A stretch of 64,000 bases of DNA from Moraxella cuniculi DSM 21768 (GTDB lineage Bacteria; Pseudomonadota; Gammaproteobacteria; Pseudomonadales; Moraxellaceae): positions 37,303-101,302 of the forward strand of contig NZ_FTNU01000008.1 of NCBI RefSeq assembly GCF_900156515.1. Direction: 5' to 3'. Below are positions 38,082 to 45,644 of the stretch, piece after piece; position 1 is the stretch's first letter, and each line of letters starts with the position of its first letter. Under the pieces are notes generated by a model. The model had not been told where the DNA came from, made no database searches, and saw nothing but the letters and a program-made list of their open reading frames with translations. The translations under genes and the position numbers were made by a program.

Positions 38082-38111
38082 AACTATACAGTTTTTAAAA
38101 TTTGTATGGTT
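38082..38111. promoter_or_regulatory. Candidate TetR operator
   Basis: Inverted repeat AACTATACA (38082-38090)/TGTATGGTT (38103-38111), one mismatch, with a 12-base A/T spacer. It lies in the tetR/AttH-like divergent promoter region, next to TATTATAG (38111-38118). Confidence 0.5.
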
Positions 38112-38231
38112 ATTATAGCAAATCAAGCCTATTTTGATGGTGTTTTTTATCCTGATAATTGGCTAAAATTCTCTCATCTTGTTTTGCAAGATGGCGTATT
38201 TTTCAGTTATTTGCCATACGGAGAAACCAAA

Positions 38232-39338
38232 ATGTCGCAACCTATAACAAATTCCCCTTTAATGTATCTGGCGGATCGTTCGGAAGATTATCAGAGATTG
38301 GGCATTGACCCGATGGTCGTGCAACCGTTTGAAGACGGTATGAGGATTGAAGGTGCAAGTGAAGGGACTTGGGAGTGGTGGTATTTTGACGCTCATTTGA
38401 ATAATGGTGCAAAAATGGTGGTGGTATTCTATACAAAACCAAATACCATGCCTCATCTGCCGCTGTCGCCGTTTATCCGTATTAGTCTTGAGCTTCCAGA
38501 TGGTCGCTCGCTACAAAAAAGCCAAATGTTTCCTGCGGAAGTTTTTAGCAGTTCTACTGAATGTTGTGATGTTAAAATTGCAAACAACCACTTTTATGGC
38601 GACTTAAACAGTTACACAATTCAAGCAAGCATTGATGATGTTGCCGTTGAAGTGCAATTGCAAGGGCAAATCAGACCTTGGCGACCAAAATCAGGGCATA
38701 TGTATTACGGACAAAAAGGCAATGAAAAGTTATTCGCTTGGTTGCCAAGTGTGCCGCAAGGGGCGGTTTTGGCAACGATTCGCGTAGGCGATGAAACATT
38801 TCGTGCAACAGGCACTGGCTACCACGATCACAACTGGGGCAATGCACCTATGGCATCGCTCATTCACCATTGGTATTGGGGCAGGGCACAGGTGGGAGAT
38901 TTTACCGTCATCGCCTCAAACATCACAGCGGCACAACAATTTGAATATATTCCGCAAACCGTATTTTTGCTGGCAAAAAATGGCGAAATTTTAGCGGACG
39001 ATGAGCGTTGCGTTAAATTTTCAATCGAACAAATACAGGTGGATGAAACCACCAGAAAGCCTGTTGCCGATTTGGTCAAATATGAAACAATCAATGGTAA
39101 TAATCGCTATGTTGTTACTTTTGAACGAACAAAAACCATTTTGGCATCTCGATTTATTGACCAAGCACCGCCTGACCAGCGTGCGAAGTTGGAAATGTCG
39201 GGCGAAGATGGTGCTTATTTACGGTTTACAGGATTGGTTACGGTGGAGCATTTTGTTAATGAAGGCCGAGTTGCTTGCGAACAAGGTGAGGCACTTTGGG
39301 AATTGATGTATTTTGGACATGCTATTTTTCCAGCATAA
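38232..39338 (+). CDS. AttH/CrtC-like lipocalin-domain protein
   Basis: 368 aa from the ATG at 38232, preceded by GGAG. A longer in-frame reading runs through the operator region and was rejected. Family marks are GTWEWWYFDAHL near the N-terminus and GTGYHDHNWGN in the middle, the conserved core of carotenoid 1,2-hydratase (CrtC)/AttH proteins. No signal peptide seen. No carotenoid genes are nearby, so the substrate is open. It is divergent from tetR and probably its target. Confidence 0.75.
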   Translation: MSQPITNSPLMYLADRSEDYQRLGIDPMVVQPFEDGMRIEGASEGTWEWWYFDAHLNNGAKMVVVFYTKPNTMPHLPLSPFIRISLELPDGRSLQKSQMFPAEVFSSSTECCDVKIANNHFYGDLNSYTIQASIDDVAVEVQLQGQIRPWRPKSGHMYYGQKGNEKLFAWLPSVPQGAVLATIRVGDETFRATGTGYHDHNWGNAPMASLIHHWYWGRAQVGDFTVIASNITAAQQFEYIPQTVFLLAKNGEILADDERCVKFSIEQIQVDETTRKPVADLVKYETINGNNRYVVTFERTKTILASRFIDQAPPDQRAKLEMSGEDGAYLRFTGLVTVEHFVNEGRVACEQGEALWELMYFGHAIFPA

Positions 39339-39592
39339 ACCCCATTTGAGCAAGTAAGAAAACAAGCGGTGGGATTTTGCAAAAGTTTTGCAAGATTGCA
39401 CCGCTTTTTGCCCCCTACGGCACTGCACGCCACTTCCCTTCAGGTGGGGGCAGATTTGGTCTGTAATGATGCTAAGATTTTTGTAAAGTTGGTGTAGTCT
39501 TCCCCATTTACGGAGGAAGTACCTTGTATAGCAAGGGGTAGGGGGCAAACCATCGGCAGGGCGAAATTTTAAAAAATCCCACCGCTTACATG
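39339..39592. other. Non-coding spacer with uptake-word hairpin
   Basis: It begins with a hairpin starting ACAAGCGGT (39362-39370) and ending in ACCGCTTTTT, the likely terminator of the AttH-like gene. From 39498 it enters the 3' flank of a module repeated at 45040. No protein gene supported. Confidence 0.55.
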
Positions 39593-39979
39593 TTAATTTT
39601 TCAAATGTTCTAGGATTGCACAATAAGCGTTTTCATCGCCAGCACACGCATCGTAGCATTGCTGTAAGGTTTGTCGCATTTTTTCTAGGCGGCCAATTTC
39701 TTGCGTGAGAAATTGCAAATGCAGGTGGGTGAATTGTTTGACATCTTTGCATTGACGTTGCGTATCGTCCAAAAAACGCACTAATTCTTTGATTTGAGCG
39801 ATGGAAAAGCCCACTTCTCTTGAATGATGAATGAATTTCAACCGCTCAATATCTTGCTCGTTGTAGGTGCGGTAGCCCGACAGGGTGCGGTGGACGTTCG
39901 GCAATAATTGATGTTTTTCATAATCGCGAATTTGTTTGGCAGATAATCCTGTCAAATCGGCAACTTGTTTAATGTGCAT
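39593..39979 (-). CDS. MerR-family metal sensor, copy 1
   Basis: 128 aa from the ATG at 39977-39979. N-terminal winged HTH (MHIKQVADLTGLSAKQIRDYE..GYRTY), dimerisation helix, then a metal loop C112-AGDENAY-C120. This has the same spacing and residue numbers as CueR (C112/C120). Position 77, Ser in CueR but Cys in Zn/Cd/Pb sensors, is Cys here (TQRQCKDV). So the loop looks copper-like and the dimer contact looks divalent-like. It controls the divergent metallothionein-like gene through a 19-bp-spaced promoter. Confidence 0.85.
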   Translation of the reverse strand: MHIKQVADLTGLSAKQIRDYEKHQLLPNVHRTLSGYRTYNEQDIERLKFIHHSREVGFSIAQIKELVRFLDDTQRQCKDVKQFTHLHLQFLTQEIGRLEKMRQTLQQCYDACAGDENAYCAILEHLKN

Positions 39980-39996
39980 TTTTTTAAGCTCCTTAC

Positions 39997-40027
39997 TTGA
40001 CCTTAACCTATGGTTAGGGATTATACT
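39997..40027 (+). promoter_or_regulatory. MerR-type promoter of the metallothionein gene
   Basis: TTGACC (39997-40002) and TATACT (40022-40027) with the over-long 19-base spacer typical of MerR activation. The spacer holds the dyad CTTAACC-TAT-GGTTAGG. Confidence 0.85.
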
Positions 40028-40091
40028 ACCCGTGATGGGAAAATCAAGCCCATCAATCGTTTTACAACTTTTGATTAAAGAGGAATACACA

Positions 40092-40223
40092 ATGAAAAAC
40101 ACTCACACACCGTGCTGCGAAAACTGCAAATGCACCCCAGAAAAATGCTATTGTCAGGAAAATCCTTGCTGTGAGCATTGTCAATGCACGCCGCAAAAAT
40201 GTGGCTGTCAGCCTAGCGAGTAA
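40092..40223 (+). CDS. Metallothionein-like 12-Cys peptide
   Basis: 43 aa with 12 Cys (28 %). Two tandem 18-residue repeats have identical Cys spacing CCxxCxCxxxxCxC (Cys 8, 9, 12, 14, 19, 21 and 26, 27, 30, 32, 37, 39). The shared frame is CCExCxCTPxKCxC. No His clusters, no signal peptide. The ATG at 40092 follows AGAGGAA. It is under the MerR promoter at 39997-40027, so metal-induced expression is expected. I do not recognise it as SmtA or MymT. The regular repeat suggests two metal-thiolate clusters. Confidence 0.8.
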   Translation: MKNTHTPCCENCKCTPEKCYCQENPCCEHCQCTPQKCGCQPSE

Positions 40224-40228
40224 ATGAA

Positions 40229-40275
40229 ACAAGCGGTGGGATTCTGCAAAACTTTTGAGAAATCCCACCGCTTGT
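40229..40275. terminator. Bidirectional terminator made of paired uptake words
   Basis: Perfect 15-bp inverted repeat ACAAGCGGTGGGATT (40229-40243)/AATCCCACCGCTTGT (40261-40275). Both arms carry the Actinobacillus-type uptake core ACAAGCGGT. It sits between the convergent metallothionein and SnoaL-like genes. Confidence 0.8.
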
Positions 40276-40281
40276 ATTGCG

Positions 40282-40677
40282 TTACGCCTTGCCCCAAAAC
40301 GCATCTTCGGCGGTTTGGTCGTCTGAAAACAGCCAAACGGTTTGGATTTTGCCGTCCACCACTTCAAACAAATCAATGCCTGTCATATCCATTTGCGAGC
40401 CGTCCGCTTTTTTGCCCGAAAAACGCACGGGGCAGGCGACCAAATTGCCATTGACCATTAAATTGCCATTTGGTGCAAGGGTGAATGAGCCTTGGGTGTC
40501 TGCCATCATTTGCCCAATCATTTCGCCGATTTGCCCTGCACCGATTTTCAAACCTGAAAATTTGTTGTTACCAGGTTGGTGCCATTTCACGTCTTCGGCA
40601 AAGGCGGAAAAAGCGGTTGGCATGTCGCCTTTATCAAGGGCGGTTAAATAATTCACGACAGTAGTTAATGCAGTCAT
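40282..40677 (-). CDS. SnoaL-like/NTF2-fold protein
   Basis: 131 aa. Cone-shaped alpha+beta fold of the SnoaL/limonene-epoxide-hydrolase group (VVNYLTALDKGDMPTAFSAFAEDVKWHQPG; GIDLFEVVDGKIQTVWLFSD). The ATG at 40675-40677 is preceded by AAGGAA on the minus strand. The family includes isomerases, hydrolases and pure binding proteins. The substrate is unknown. Followed upstream by a metal-dependent hydrolase gene on the same strand with a separate terminator between. Confidence 0.75.
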   Translation of the reverse strand: MTALTTVVNYLTALDKGDMPTAFSAFAEDVKWHQPGNNKFSGLKIGAGQIGEMIGQMMADTQGSFTLAPNGNLMVNGNLVACPVRFSGKKADGSQMDMTGIDLFEVVDGKIQTVWLFSDDQTAEDAFWGKA

Positions 40678-40744
40678 AAAAATTCCTTATGTTGATAAGA
40701 TGTTAGAAAAAAAACGGTGCGATTTTACCATTGTTTTTGCGTTC

Positions 40745-40805
40745 AGGCTGCCTGAAAACAAAATACGGTGGGATTGGTAAAATTTCCCCAAAATCCCACC
40801 GCTTG
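40745..40805. terminator. Hairpin with Simonsiella-type DUS and uptake-word stem
   Basis: AGGCTGCCTGAA (40745-40756), a known Neisseriaceae DUS dialect, is followed by a stem CGGTGGGATT/AATCCCACCG that ends in CGCTTG (40797-40804). It lies between the SnoaL-like gene start and the 3' end of the MBL-fold gene. Confidence 0.6.
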
Positions 40806-40811
40806 CCAAAA

Positions 40812-41606
40812 TTAGCAGGTTACGGTTTCGCCCTCTTTTGGCACGGCAACTTGTTTTTCCAAGCCGTTCTCTTTGACAAATTGACGCATTTGCTCGCTGG
40901 TTACGGTGGTGTGGTTCACGGCGTCCATATGCACAGTGATGATTTGGGCATTCGGCATTTTTTGGCTGGCGAGCAACACATCTTCGCGTCCCATAATCAG
41001 GCTACCGTCAAAGCCTTGTAATTTTGCCTGTCCTGCGTTGAGCACCAACACATCAGGGCGGTGCGTTTGCAAGGCGTGTTCAACGTGATGATTCCAAAGC
41101 GTGTCGCCCACCAAATAGAGCGTTTTTTGGTTGGGTGCGGTAAACACCACGCCCATCGCATCGCCTGCGATTTCGGCAAGCATTGGGATTGAATACATCT
41201 GGTCTGTGCCGTGCTGACCGCCTGTCTTAAACATCGTTACCCCTTGAAATGCCGTGCCTTGCCCCATCACCTGCACATTTTGGAAACCTTGCGAACGGAT
41301 TAAACGCGCATCGCCAGCATTTTGCACAAACATCGGTAAATCTTTGGGCAAGTGCTTTTGAGCCGCCTCGTCCCAGTGGTCATCGTGGGTATGGGTAATG
41401 ATAATTGCGTCCACGCCTTTTAAGGTTTCTGCAATGGAAAAAGGCAAGTCAATCAACGGATTGCGTAATTCGCTATTGACTGTGCCTTCAAAGCCCGCAT
41501 ACGCCCCTTTTTCGCCCAAATACGGGTCAATCAAGAAAGTTACCCCTGCATAAGTCAAACGAGCGGTGGCGTTGCGAATATGTTGGTAGTGAATTTGTGT
41601 GGTCAT
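40812..41606 (-). CDS. MBL-fold metal-dependent hydrolase (UlaG-like)
   Basis: 264 aa from the ATG at 41604-41606. A longer in-frame reading has no ribosome site. Metallo-beta-lactamase fold with HxHxDH in ITHTHDDHWD and later ligands in GGQHGTD, YLVGDTLW and VHMDAVNH. This matches the UlaG/YtkL-like group of lactonase or nuclease-type hydrolases. The substrate is unknown. Divergent from the AraC-type regulator gene with about 150 bases between, including ACCGCTTGT at 41639-41647. Confidence 0.78.
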   Translation of the reverse strand: MTTQIHYQHIRNATARLTYAGVTFLIDPYLGEKGAYAGFEGTVNSELRNPLIDLPFSIAETLKGVDAIIITHTHDDHWDEAAQKHLPKDLPMFVQNAGDARLIRSQGFQNVQVMGQGTAFQGVTMFKTGGQHGTDQMYSIPMLAEIAGDAMGVVFTAPNQKTLYLVGDTLWNHHVEHALQTHRPDVLVLNAGQAKLQGFDGSLIMGREDVLLASQKMPNAQIITVHMDAVNHTTVTSEQMRQFVKENGLEKQVAVPKEGETVTC

Positions 41607-41753
41607 TTTTGCCTCTAGTAAATTTTTTTGAAAAACTAACCGCTTGTAGCGGAATAGACACATATTATCACAAGAATCATACCGAGAGAAAATTGACATT
41701 TAAGTCATTTTACGAAAGAATTGGGTCAATTTTCATAAACAGGAAAAAATTTT

Positions 41754-42704
41754 ATGCCCAATTGCCCAAAAATCGGTCTGTTTGATTTTGGAGGGTTGTC
41801 CAAAGTCAATCTGTTTCAATTTGCCGTGCCACAGATGGTGTTTGGCGACCTTTACGCCGAAAAATGGTTTGAGCTTTTCATTCTCAACGCCTCATCCGAC
41901 CAATCGTCCACGCTACCTTGCGATGGGGATTTATCCCTTGCCGAACAAATGGATATGCTGATTGTGGCAGGCTGGCACGATATCAATGAACCACCTACAC
42001 CCGAGGTGCAGCATGCCCTACGTCAAGCCTATACACGTGGGGCAATGGTAGTCGGCTTGTGCTATGGCACGTATGCATTGGCATATTCAGGCTTACTAGA
42101 CGGCAAAAAAGCGGCAACACATTGGTTTGCCGAAAGTGATTTCAGTCTGCGTTTTCCGAGCATTCAGCTAGATACCAACGCCCTTTATGTGGACGAAAAT
42201 CGGCTGATTACTTCGGCCGGCACGGCGGCGAGTTTGGATTGTTGTCTTTATATCGTGCGGAAATTTCACGGCAGCCGTGTCGCCAATAAAATCGCACGAA
42301 TGATGGTCGTTCCGCCCCACCGTGAGGGCGGACAGGCACAATTTATTGACCAACCTCTGCCGATTGTGAGCAAAGACCAGCAAATCAACCAACTACTTGC
42401 CAAAATTCAGCAAAATCCGACCGCTTGCTACCGCATTGACGAACTTGCCGAACAACTGGCAATGAGCCGCCGCACCTTTACCCGCCACTTCCAAAAGGCG
42501 ACTGGCACGAGTTTGACCCAATGGATTATTCATCTTCGCCTACAAAACAGCCTTACATTATTAGAAAATACTTCATTATCCATTGAGCAAATCAGCGAAC
42601 GGGCAGGTTTTCAAAATACCGTCAGTTTCCGCCAACATTTCAAAACCCGCTACCAAATCACCCCAAACGACTGGCGGCGAGCGTTTGTGGGAAACGGAGC
42701 GTGA
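41754..42704 (+). CDS. AraC-family regulator with DJ-1/PfpI domain (GlxA/FtrA type)
   Basis: 316 aa. Residues 1-190 are a DJ-1/PfpI-like sensor domain with the elbow Cys in VVGLCYGTYALAYSGLLDGKKAATHW and a GTAASLD segment. Residues ~215-316 hold the two-HTH AraC domain (RIDELAEQLAMSRRTFTRHFQKATGTS; SIEQISERAGFQNTVSFRQHFKTRY). Such proteins activate promoters with direct repeats about 21 bp apart. It is the only AraC-type regulator in the island, so it is my first candidate for controlling the four shared operators. Its own promoter lacks the element. Confidence 0.85.
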   Translation: MPNCPKIGLFDFGGLSKVNLFQFAVPQMVFGDLYAEKWFELFILNASSDQSSTLPCDGDLSLAEQMDMLIVAGWHDINEPPTPEVQHALRQAYTRGAMVVGLCYGTYALAYSGLLDGKKAATHWFAESDFSLRFPSIQLDTNALYVDENRLITSAGTAASLDCCLYIVRKFHGSRVANKIARMMVVPPHREGGQAQFIDQPLPIVSKDQQINQLLAKIQQNPTACYRIDELAEQLAMSRRTFTRHFQKATGTSLTQWIIHLRLQNSLTLLENTSLSIEQISERAGFQNTVSFRQHFKTRYQITPNDWRRAFVGNGA

Positions 42705-42708
42705 ATAA

Positions 42709-42842
42709 AACAAGTGGTGGGATTTCATAAAAATCGCTTATCCTATTCCGTAAGACGCAATGCATTGTCTTCCATTGCCACTTAGTGTCCTATGCGATTA
42801 TTTCGTCATCGGTCAAAATATCTCCTAAATCCCACCACTTGC
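42709..42842. other. Diverged uptake-word inverted repeat between araC and lysR
   Basis: ACAAGTGGTGGGATTT (42709-42724) and AAATCCCACCACTTGC (42828-42842) form a long inverted repeat separated by about 100 bases. They look like mutated versions (C to T) of the ACAAGCGGT hairpins. Convergent gene ends flank it. Confidence 0.5.
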
Positions 42843-43739
42843 TTATGTCCAATGCTTTTTCAAAATCTCTTCTAACAACTCAAACACTTGTCGCACCCGT
42901 GCTGGGGTGGTTTGTTGGTAGGGGCGGTAGAGGTAGAGTTGCCATTTTTCAATGGGGATTTGTGGGAGCAGTTGCACCCATTCGCCCGATTGCAGGTAGG
43001 GCTTGGCGAGAAATTCGCTGATAAGCCCTGCCGCTTTGCCCAATCGCACCGCTTGCAGGTGGCTGTAGGGATCGCTTGCCATAAATGCCATTTTTCTCGG
43101 CTGCAAGCGGTCGGTTTCATTCAAAATCAAATCCCACGCTCGCCCTGTCGCCACATTGATGGGGACGGCAAATGGATAGCGTTGTTCAAAATCGGCAAGG
43201 TCGGTCGGCTCACCCAGTTGTGCCACCAGCGTTCGGCTCGCTACCAACAAATCGCCCACTTCGGCAATTTTCCGCACGATGAAATTCGGGTCGGGTTCCA
43301 GCCCGATGCGTAAGCCGATGTCGATTTTTTCCCGTACTTGGTCGGCTTTTTCCATTCCTTCACGCCAATCGATGAGCAGCTCGGGATAGGGTTCAAGGGC
43401 AGTAAGCAAATCTGTCAGCACTTCATCATTATGCCGAAAACTTGGCACGGTAATCCGCACAATGCCTGCCATGTCATTGCGTTTTTGCTTGGGTCGGAAC
43501 AGTTTTTCGCTGTCTTGCCAAAGTTGCTTTGCATTCGGCAAAAACTGTTCGCCAAAATCGGTAAGAGAGATATGGCGGGTACTGCGTTTGAATAAGGGTT
43601 CGCCCAAGGTTTCTTCTAACTCGTTGATAACTCTAGTGATGACGGAGGGAGAAACCGCAAATCGGTTCGCCGTTTCCCGAAAATTCAAGGTTTCTGCGGC
43701 TGAGCAGAAGTATTTAATTGCATCAAATTTGTTTAACAT
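42843..43739 (-). CDS. LysR-family transcriptional regulator
   Basis: 298 aa. N-terminal HTH (LNFRETANRFAVSPSVITRVINELEETLGEPLFKRS) and a substrate-binding domain. The ATG at 43737-43739 is the only likely start. It is divergent from an exported alpha/beta hydrolase gene across a 96-base gap. A perfect palindrome in the gap (43752-43768) is a likely LysR box. Coding DNA includes ACCGCTTGC at 43047, another uptake-like word. Confidence 0.85.
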   Translation of the reverse strand: MLNKFDAIKYFCSAAETLNFRETANRFAVSPSVITRVINELEETLGEPLFKRSTRHISLTDFGEQFLPNAKQLWQDSEKLFRPKQKRNDMAGIVRITVPSFRHNDEVLTDLLTALEPYPELLIDWREGMEKADQVREKIDIGLRIGLEPDPNFIVRKIAEVGDLLVASRTLVAQLGEPTDLADFEQRYPFAVPINVATGRAWDLILNETDRLQPRKMAFMASDPYSHLQAVRLGKAAGLISEFLAKPYLQSGEWVQLLPQIPIEKWQLYLYRPYQQTTPARVRQVFELLEEILKKHWT

Positions 43740-43751
43740 TGTTCGTATTTT

Positions 43752-43768
43752 AAGAATAGTTTATTCTT
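43752..43768. promoter_or_regulatory. Candidate LysR operator
   Basis: Perfect 17-base palindrome AAGAATA-GTT-TATTCTT between lysR and the divergent hydrolase gene, consistent with the T-N11-A rule. Confidence 0.6.
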
Positions 43769-43835
43769 GAATTATTGATTTTTATGCAACTATATCACAT
43801 CTATAATCCATATATCAAAACAAATGGAGTAAAAA

Positions 43836-44906
43836 ATGCGATTAAAAACTTCACTTAAAACCTTCGTCTCAACTTTACTCATCGGTTCATCATTATTAGG
43901 AGCAACCTCAATGACTTATGCTAACACCACCCCAACCTTGGACACCCTTGTGCAACAATGGGACAAAAAATTCGCCAAAAGCGACAAAGTGAATCACCAA
44001 AAAGTGCTATTTAAAAACCGCTATGGCATTACGCTGGCAGCCGATCTTTATACGCCCAAAGGCGTGAGCGGAAAATTGCCAGCGATTGCGGTGAGCGGCC
44101 CATTCGGTGCGGTGAAAGAGCAAAGTTCGGGGCTTTATGCCCAAACGCTGGCGGAGCGTGGTTTCGTTACCTTGGCGTTTGACGCCTCTTACACGGGCGA
44201 AAGCGGTGGCGAGCCTCGCAATGTGGCATCGCCCGACATCAACACCGAAGATTTCAGTGCGGCGGTCGATTTTTTAACGACTTTACCCAATGTGGACGCG
44301 GACAAAATTGGCATTTTGGGCATTTGCGGTTGGGGCGGAATGGCGTTGAATGCGGCGGCGATGGACACGCGTATCAAAGCGACGGCGGTTTCCACGATGT
44401 ACGATATGAGCCGCGTGATGGCGAACGGCTACAACGACAGCGTTGATGTCGCGGCACGCTACCAAGCCCGCCAAGCATTAAATGCAATCCGTACCCAAGA
44501 CGCCCAAAAAGGCGAAGTGGCTCGCTCAACTAACAACCTGCCTGAAAAATTGACGGGCAATGAACCGCAATTCGTCAAAGATTATTTTGATTACTACAAA
44601 ACCGAACGCGGCTTTCACCCACGCTCGGTCAATTCCAACGGAGCTTGGACAGCAACCACCCCTCTTTCATTTATGAATATGCCACAGCTAAGCTACGCGG
44701 ACGAAATCCAAGCCCCTGTGTTGGTGGTACACGGCGAAAATGCCCACTCTCGCTATTTTGCCGAAGATGCGTTCAAAAAACTCAAAGGCGATAACAAAGA
44801 GTTGATGATTATCCCAAACGCCAGCCACGTTGATCTCTACGACAACCAAGCCAATAAAATCCCTTACGACAAATTCGAGGCGTTTTTTAAGGCAAATTTA
44901 AAATAA
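43836..44906 (+). CDS. Exported alpha/beta hydrolase with atypical nucleophile elbow
   Basis: 356 aa. Signal peptide to about residue 29 (LLIGSSLLGATSMTYA). Dienelactone-hydrolase-like fold: oxyanion region AIAVSGPFGAVKEQ, acid/His region APVLVVHGENAHSRYFAED and IPNASHVDLYD. The nucleophile elbow reads GILGICGWGGMAL (162-168). Where most relatives have Ser, Trp166 is found, with Cys164 two residues earlier. I recall this GICGWGG version in other bacteria, so it may define a subfamily rather than a defect. GGAG precedes the ATG. Terminator with uptake word at 44913. Confidence 0.75.
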   Translation: MRLKTSLKTFVSTLLIGSSLLGATSMTYANTTPTLDTLVQQWDKKFAKSDKVNHQKVLFKNRYGITLAADLYTPKGVSGKLPAIAVSGPFGAVKEQSSGLYAQTLAERGFVTLAFDASYTGESGGEPRNVASPDINTEDFSAAVDFLTTLPNVDADKIGILGICGWGGMALNAAAMDTRIKATAVSTMYDMSRVMANGYNDSVDVAARYQARQALNAIRTQDAQKGEVARSTNNLPEKLTGNEPQFVKDYFDYYKTERGFHPRSVNSNGAWTATTPLSFMNMPQLSYADEIQAPVLVVHGENAHSRYFAEDAFKKLKGDNKELMIIPNASHVDLYDNQANKIPYDKFEAFFKANLK

Positions 44907-44912
44907 AGCGAT

Positions 44913-44965
44913 ACAAGCGGTGGGATTTTGGGAAATTTCTGAAAATCTCACCGTTTTTTATTTTT
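44913..44965 (+). terminator. Terminator with uptake word
   Basis: ACAAGCGGT at 44913-44921. The stem CGGTGGGATTT (44918-44928)/AAATCTCACCG (44943-44953) is followed by TTTTTTATTTTT. Confidence 0.75.
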
Positions 44966-45137
44966 CGCTAGGTTTCGTTTCACTCAACCGCCTCCCTTGC
45001 AAAAAAGGGGCTGGTTAGCACTGCCCGAAAGTGAGACGATCTTCCCTCGTTTACGGAGGAAGTACCTTGCATAGCAAGGGGTAGGGGGGGGAAACCATCG
45101 GCAGGGCGAAATTTTAAAAAATCCTACCGCTTACATG

Positions 45138-45527
45138 TTAATTTTTCAAATGTTCTAGGATTACACAATAAGCGTTTTCATCGCCAGCACACGCATCGTA
45201 GCATTGCTGTAAGGTTTGTCGCATTTTTTCTAGGCGGTCAATTTCTTGCGTGAGAAATTGCAAATGCAAGCGGGTAAATTGTTTCACATCTTTGCATTGA
45301 TGTGGGGAAGGGGTATCTAAAAGATGTACCAACTCTTTGATTTGAGCGATGGAAAAGCCCACTTCTCTTGAATGATGAATGAATTTCAACCGCTCAATAT
45401 CTTGCTCGTTGTAGGTGCGGTAGCCCGACAGGGTGCGGTGGACGTTCGGCAATAATTGATGTTTTTCATAATCGCGAATTTGTTTGGCAGATAATCCTGT
45501 CAAATCGGCAACTTGTTTAATGTGCAT
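45138..45527 (-). CDS. MerR-family metal sensor, copy 2
   Basis: 129 aa, nearly identical to copy 1 apart from the hinge (LLDTPSPHQCKDV instead of FLDDTQRQCKDV) and a few changes. Metal-binding Cys are kept at 78, 113 and 121. The extra residue and Pro-rich hinge could change metal affinity. It controls the divergent CDF transporter gene through a perfect dyad promoter. Confidence 0.85.
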   Translation of the reverse strand: MHIKQVADLTGLSAKQIRDYEKHQLLPNVHRTLSGYRTYNEQDIERLKFIHHSREVGFSIAQIKELVHLLDTPSPHQCKDVKQFTRLHLQFLTQEIDRLEKMRQTLQQCYDACAGDENAYCVILEHLKN

Positions 45528-45544
45528 TTTTTTGAGTTCCTTGC

Positions 45545-45575
45545 TTGACCTTAACCAAAGGTTAAGGATTATTAT
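45545..45575 (+). promoter_or_regulatory. MerR-type promoter of the CDF transporter gene
   Basis: TTGACC (45545-45550) and TATTAT (45570-45575) with a 19-base spacer that contains the perfect dyad CCTTAACC-AAA-GGTTAAGG. Confidence 0.85.
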
Positions 45576-45644
45576 GCTATCCGTAATGGGAAAATCAAGC
45601 CCATCAATCATTGTGCAATTTGTAGTTATTCATCGGAGTTCTTT

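Larger units (their letters stand above)
39498..40058. repeat. MerR module, copy 1 of a direct duplication
   Basis: About 560 bases, nearly the same as 45040-45609. It covers a 3' non-coding flank (GGAGGAAGTACCTTG and GCAAGGGGTAGG), the whole merR gene, its MerR-type promoter and the start of the divergent leader (GGGAAAATCAAGCCCATC). The two copies lie in the same orientation 5.5 kb apart, so recombination between them would delete or double the genes in between. Confidence 0.85.
45040..45609. repeat. MerR module, copy 2 of a direct duplication
   Basis: Nearly the same as 39498-40058, including the non-coding 3' flank, merR, promoter dyad and the first bases of the divergent leader. The copies differ by scattered point changes and a short coding change near codons 71-77. 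Beyond 45609 and 40058 the sequences diverge at once into different target genes. Confidence 0.85.

Noticed and set aside
39219..39623. Long minus-strand frame spanning the AttH-like 3' end and the MerR 3' flank
   Set aside because: It overlaps a real gene, a terminator and a repeated non-coding segment, and its translation has no domain-like pattern.
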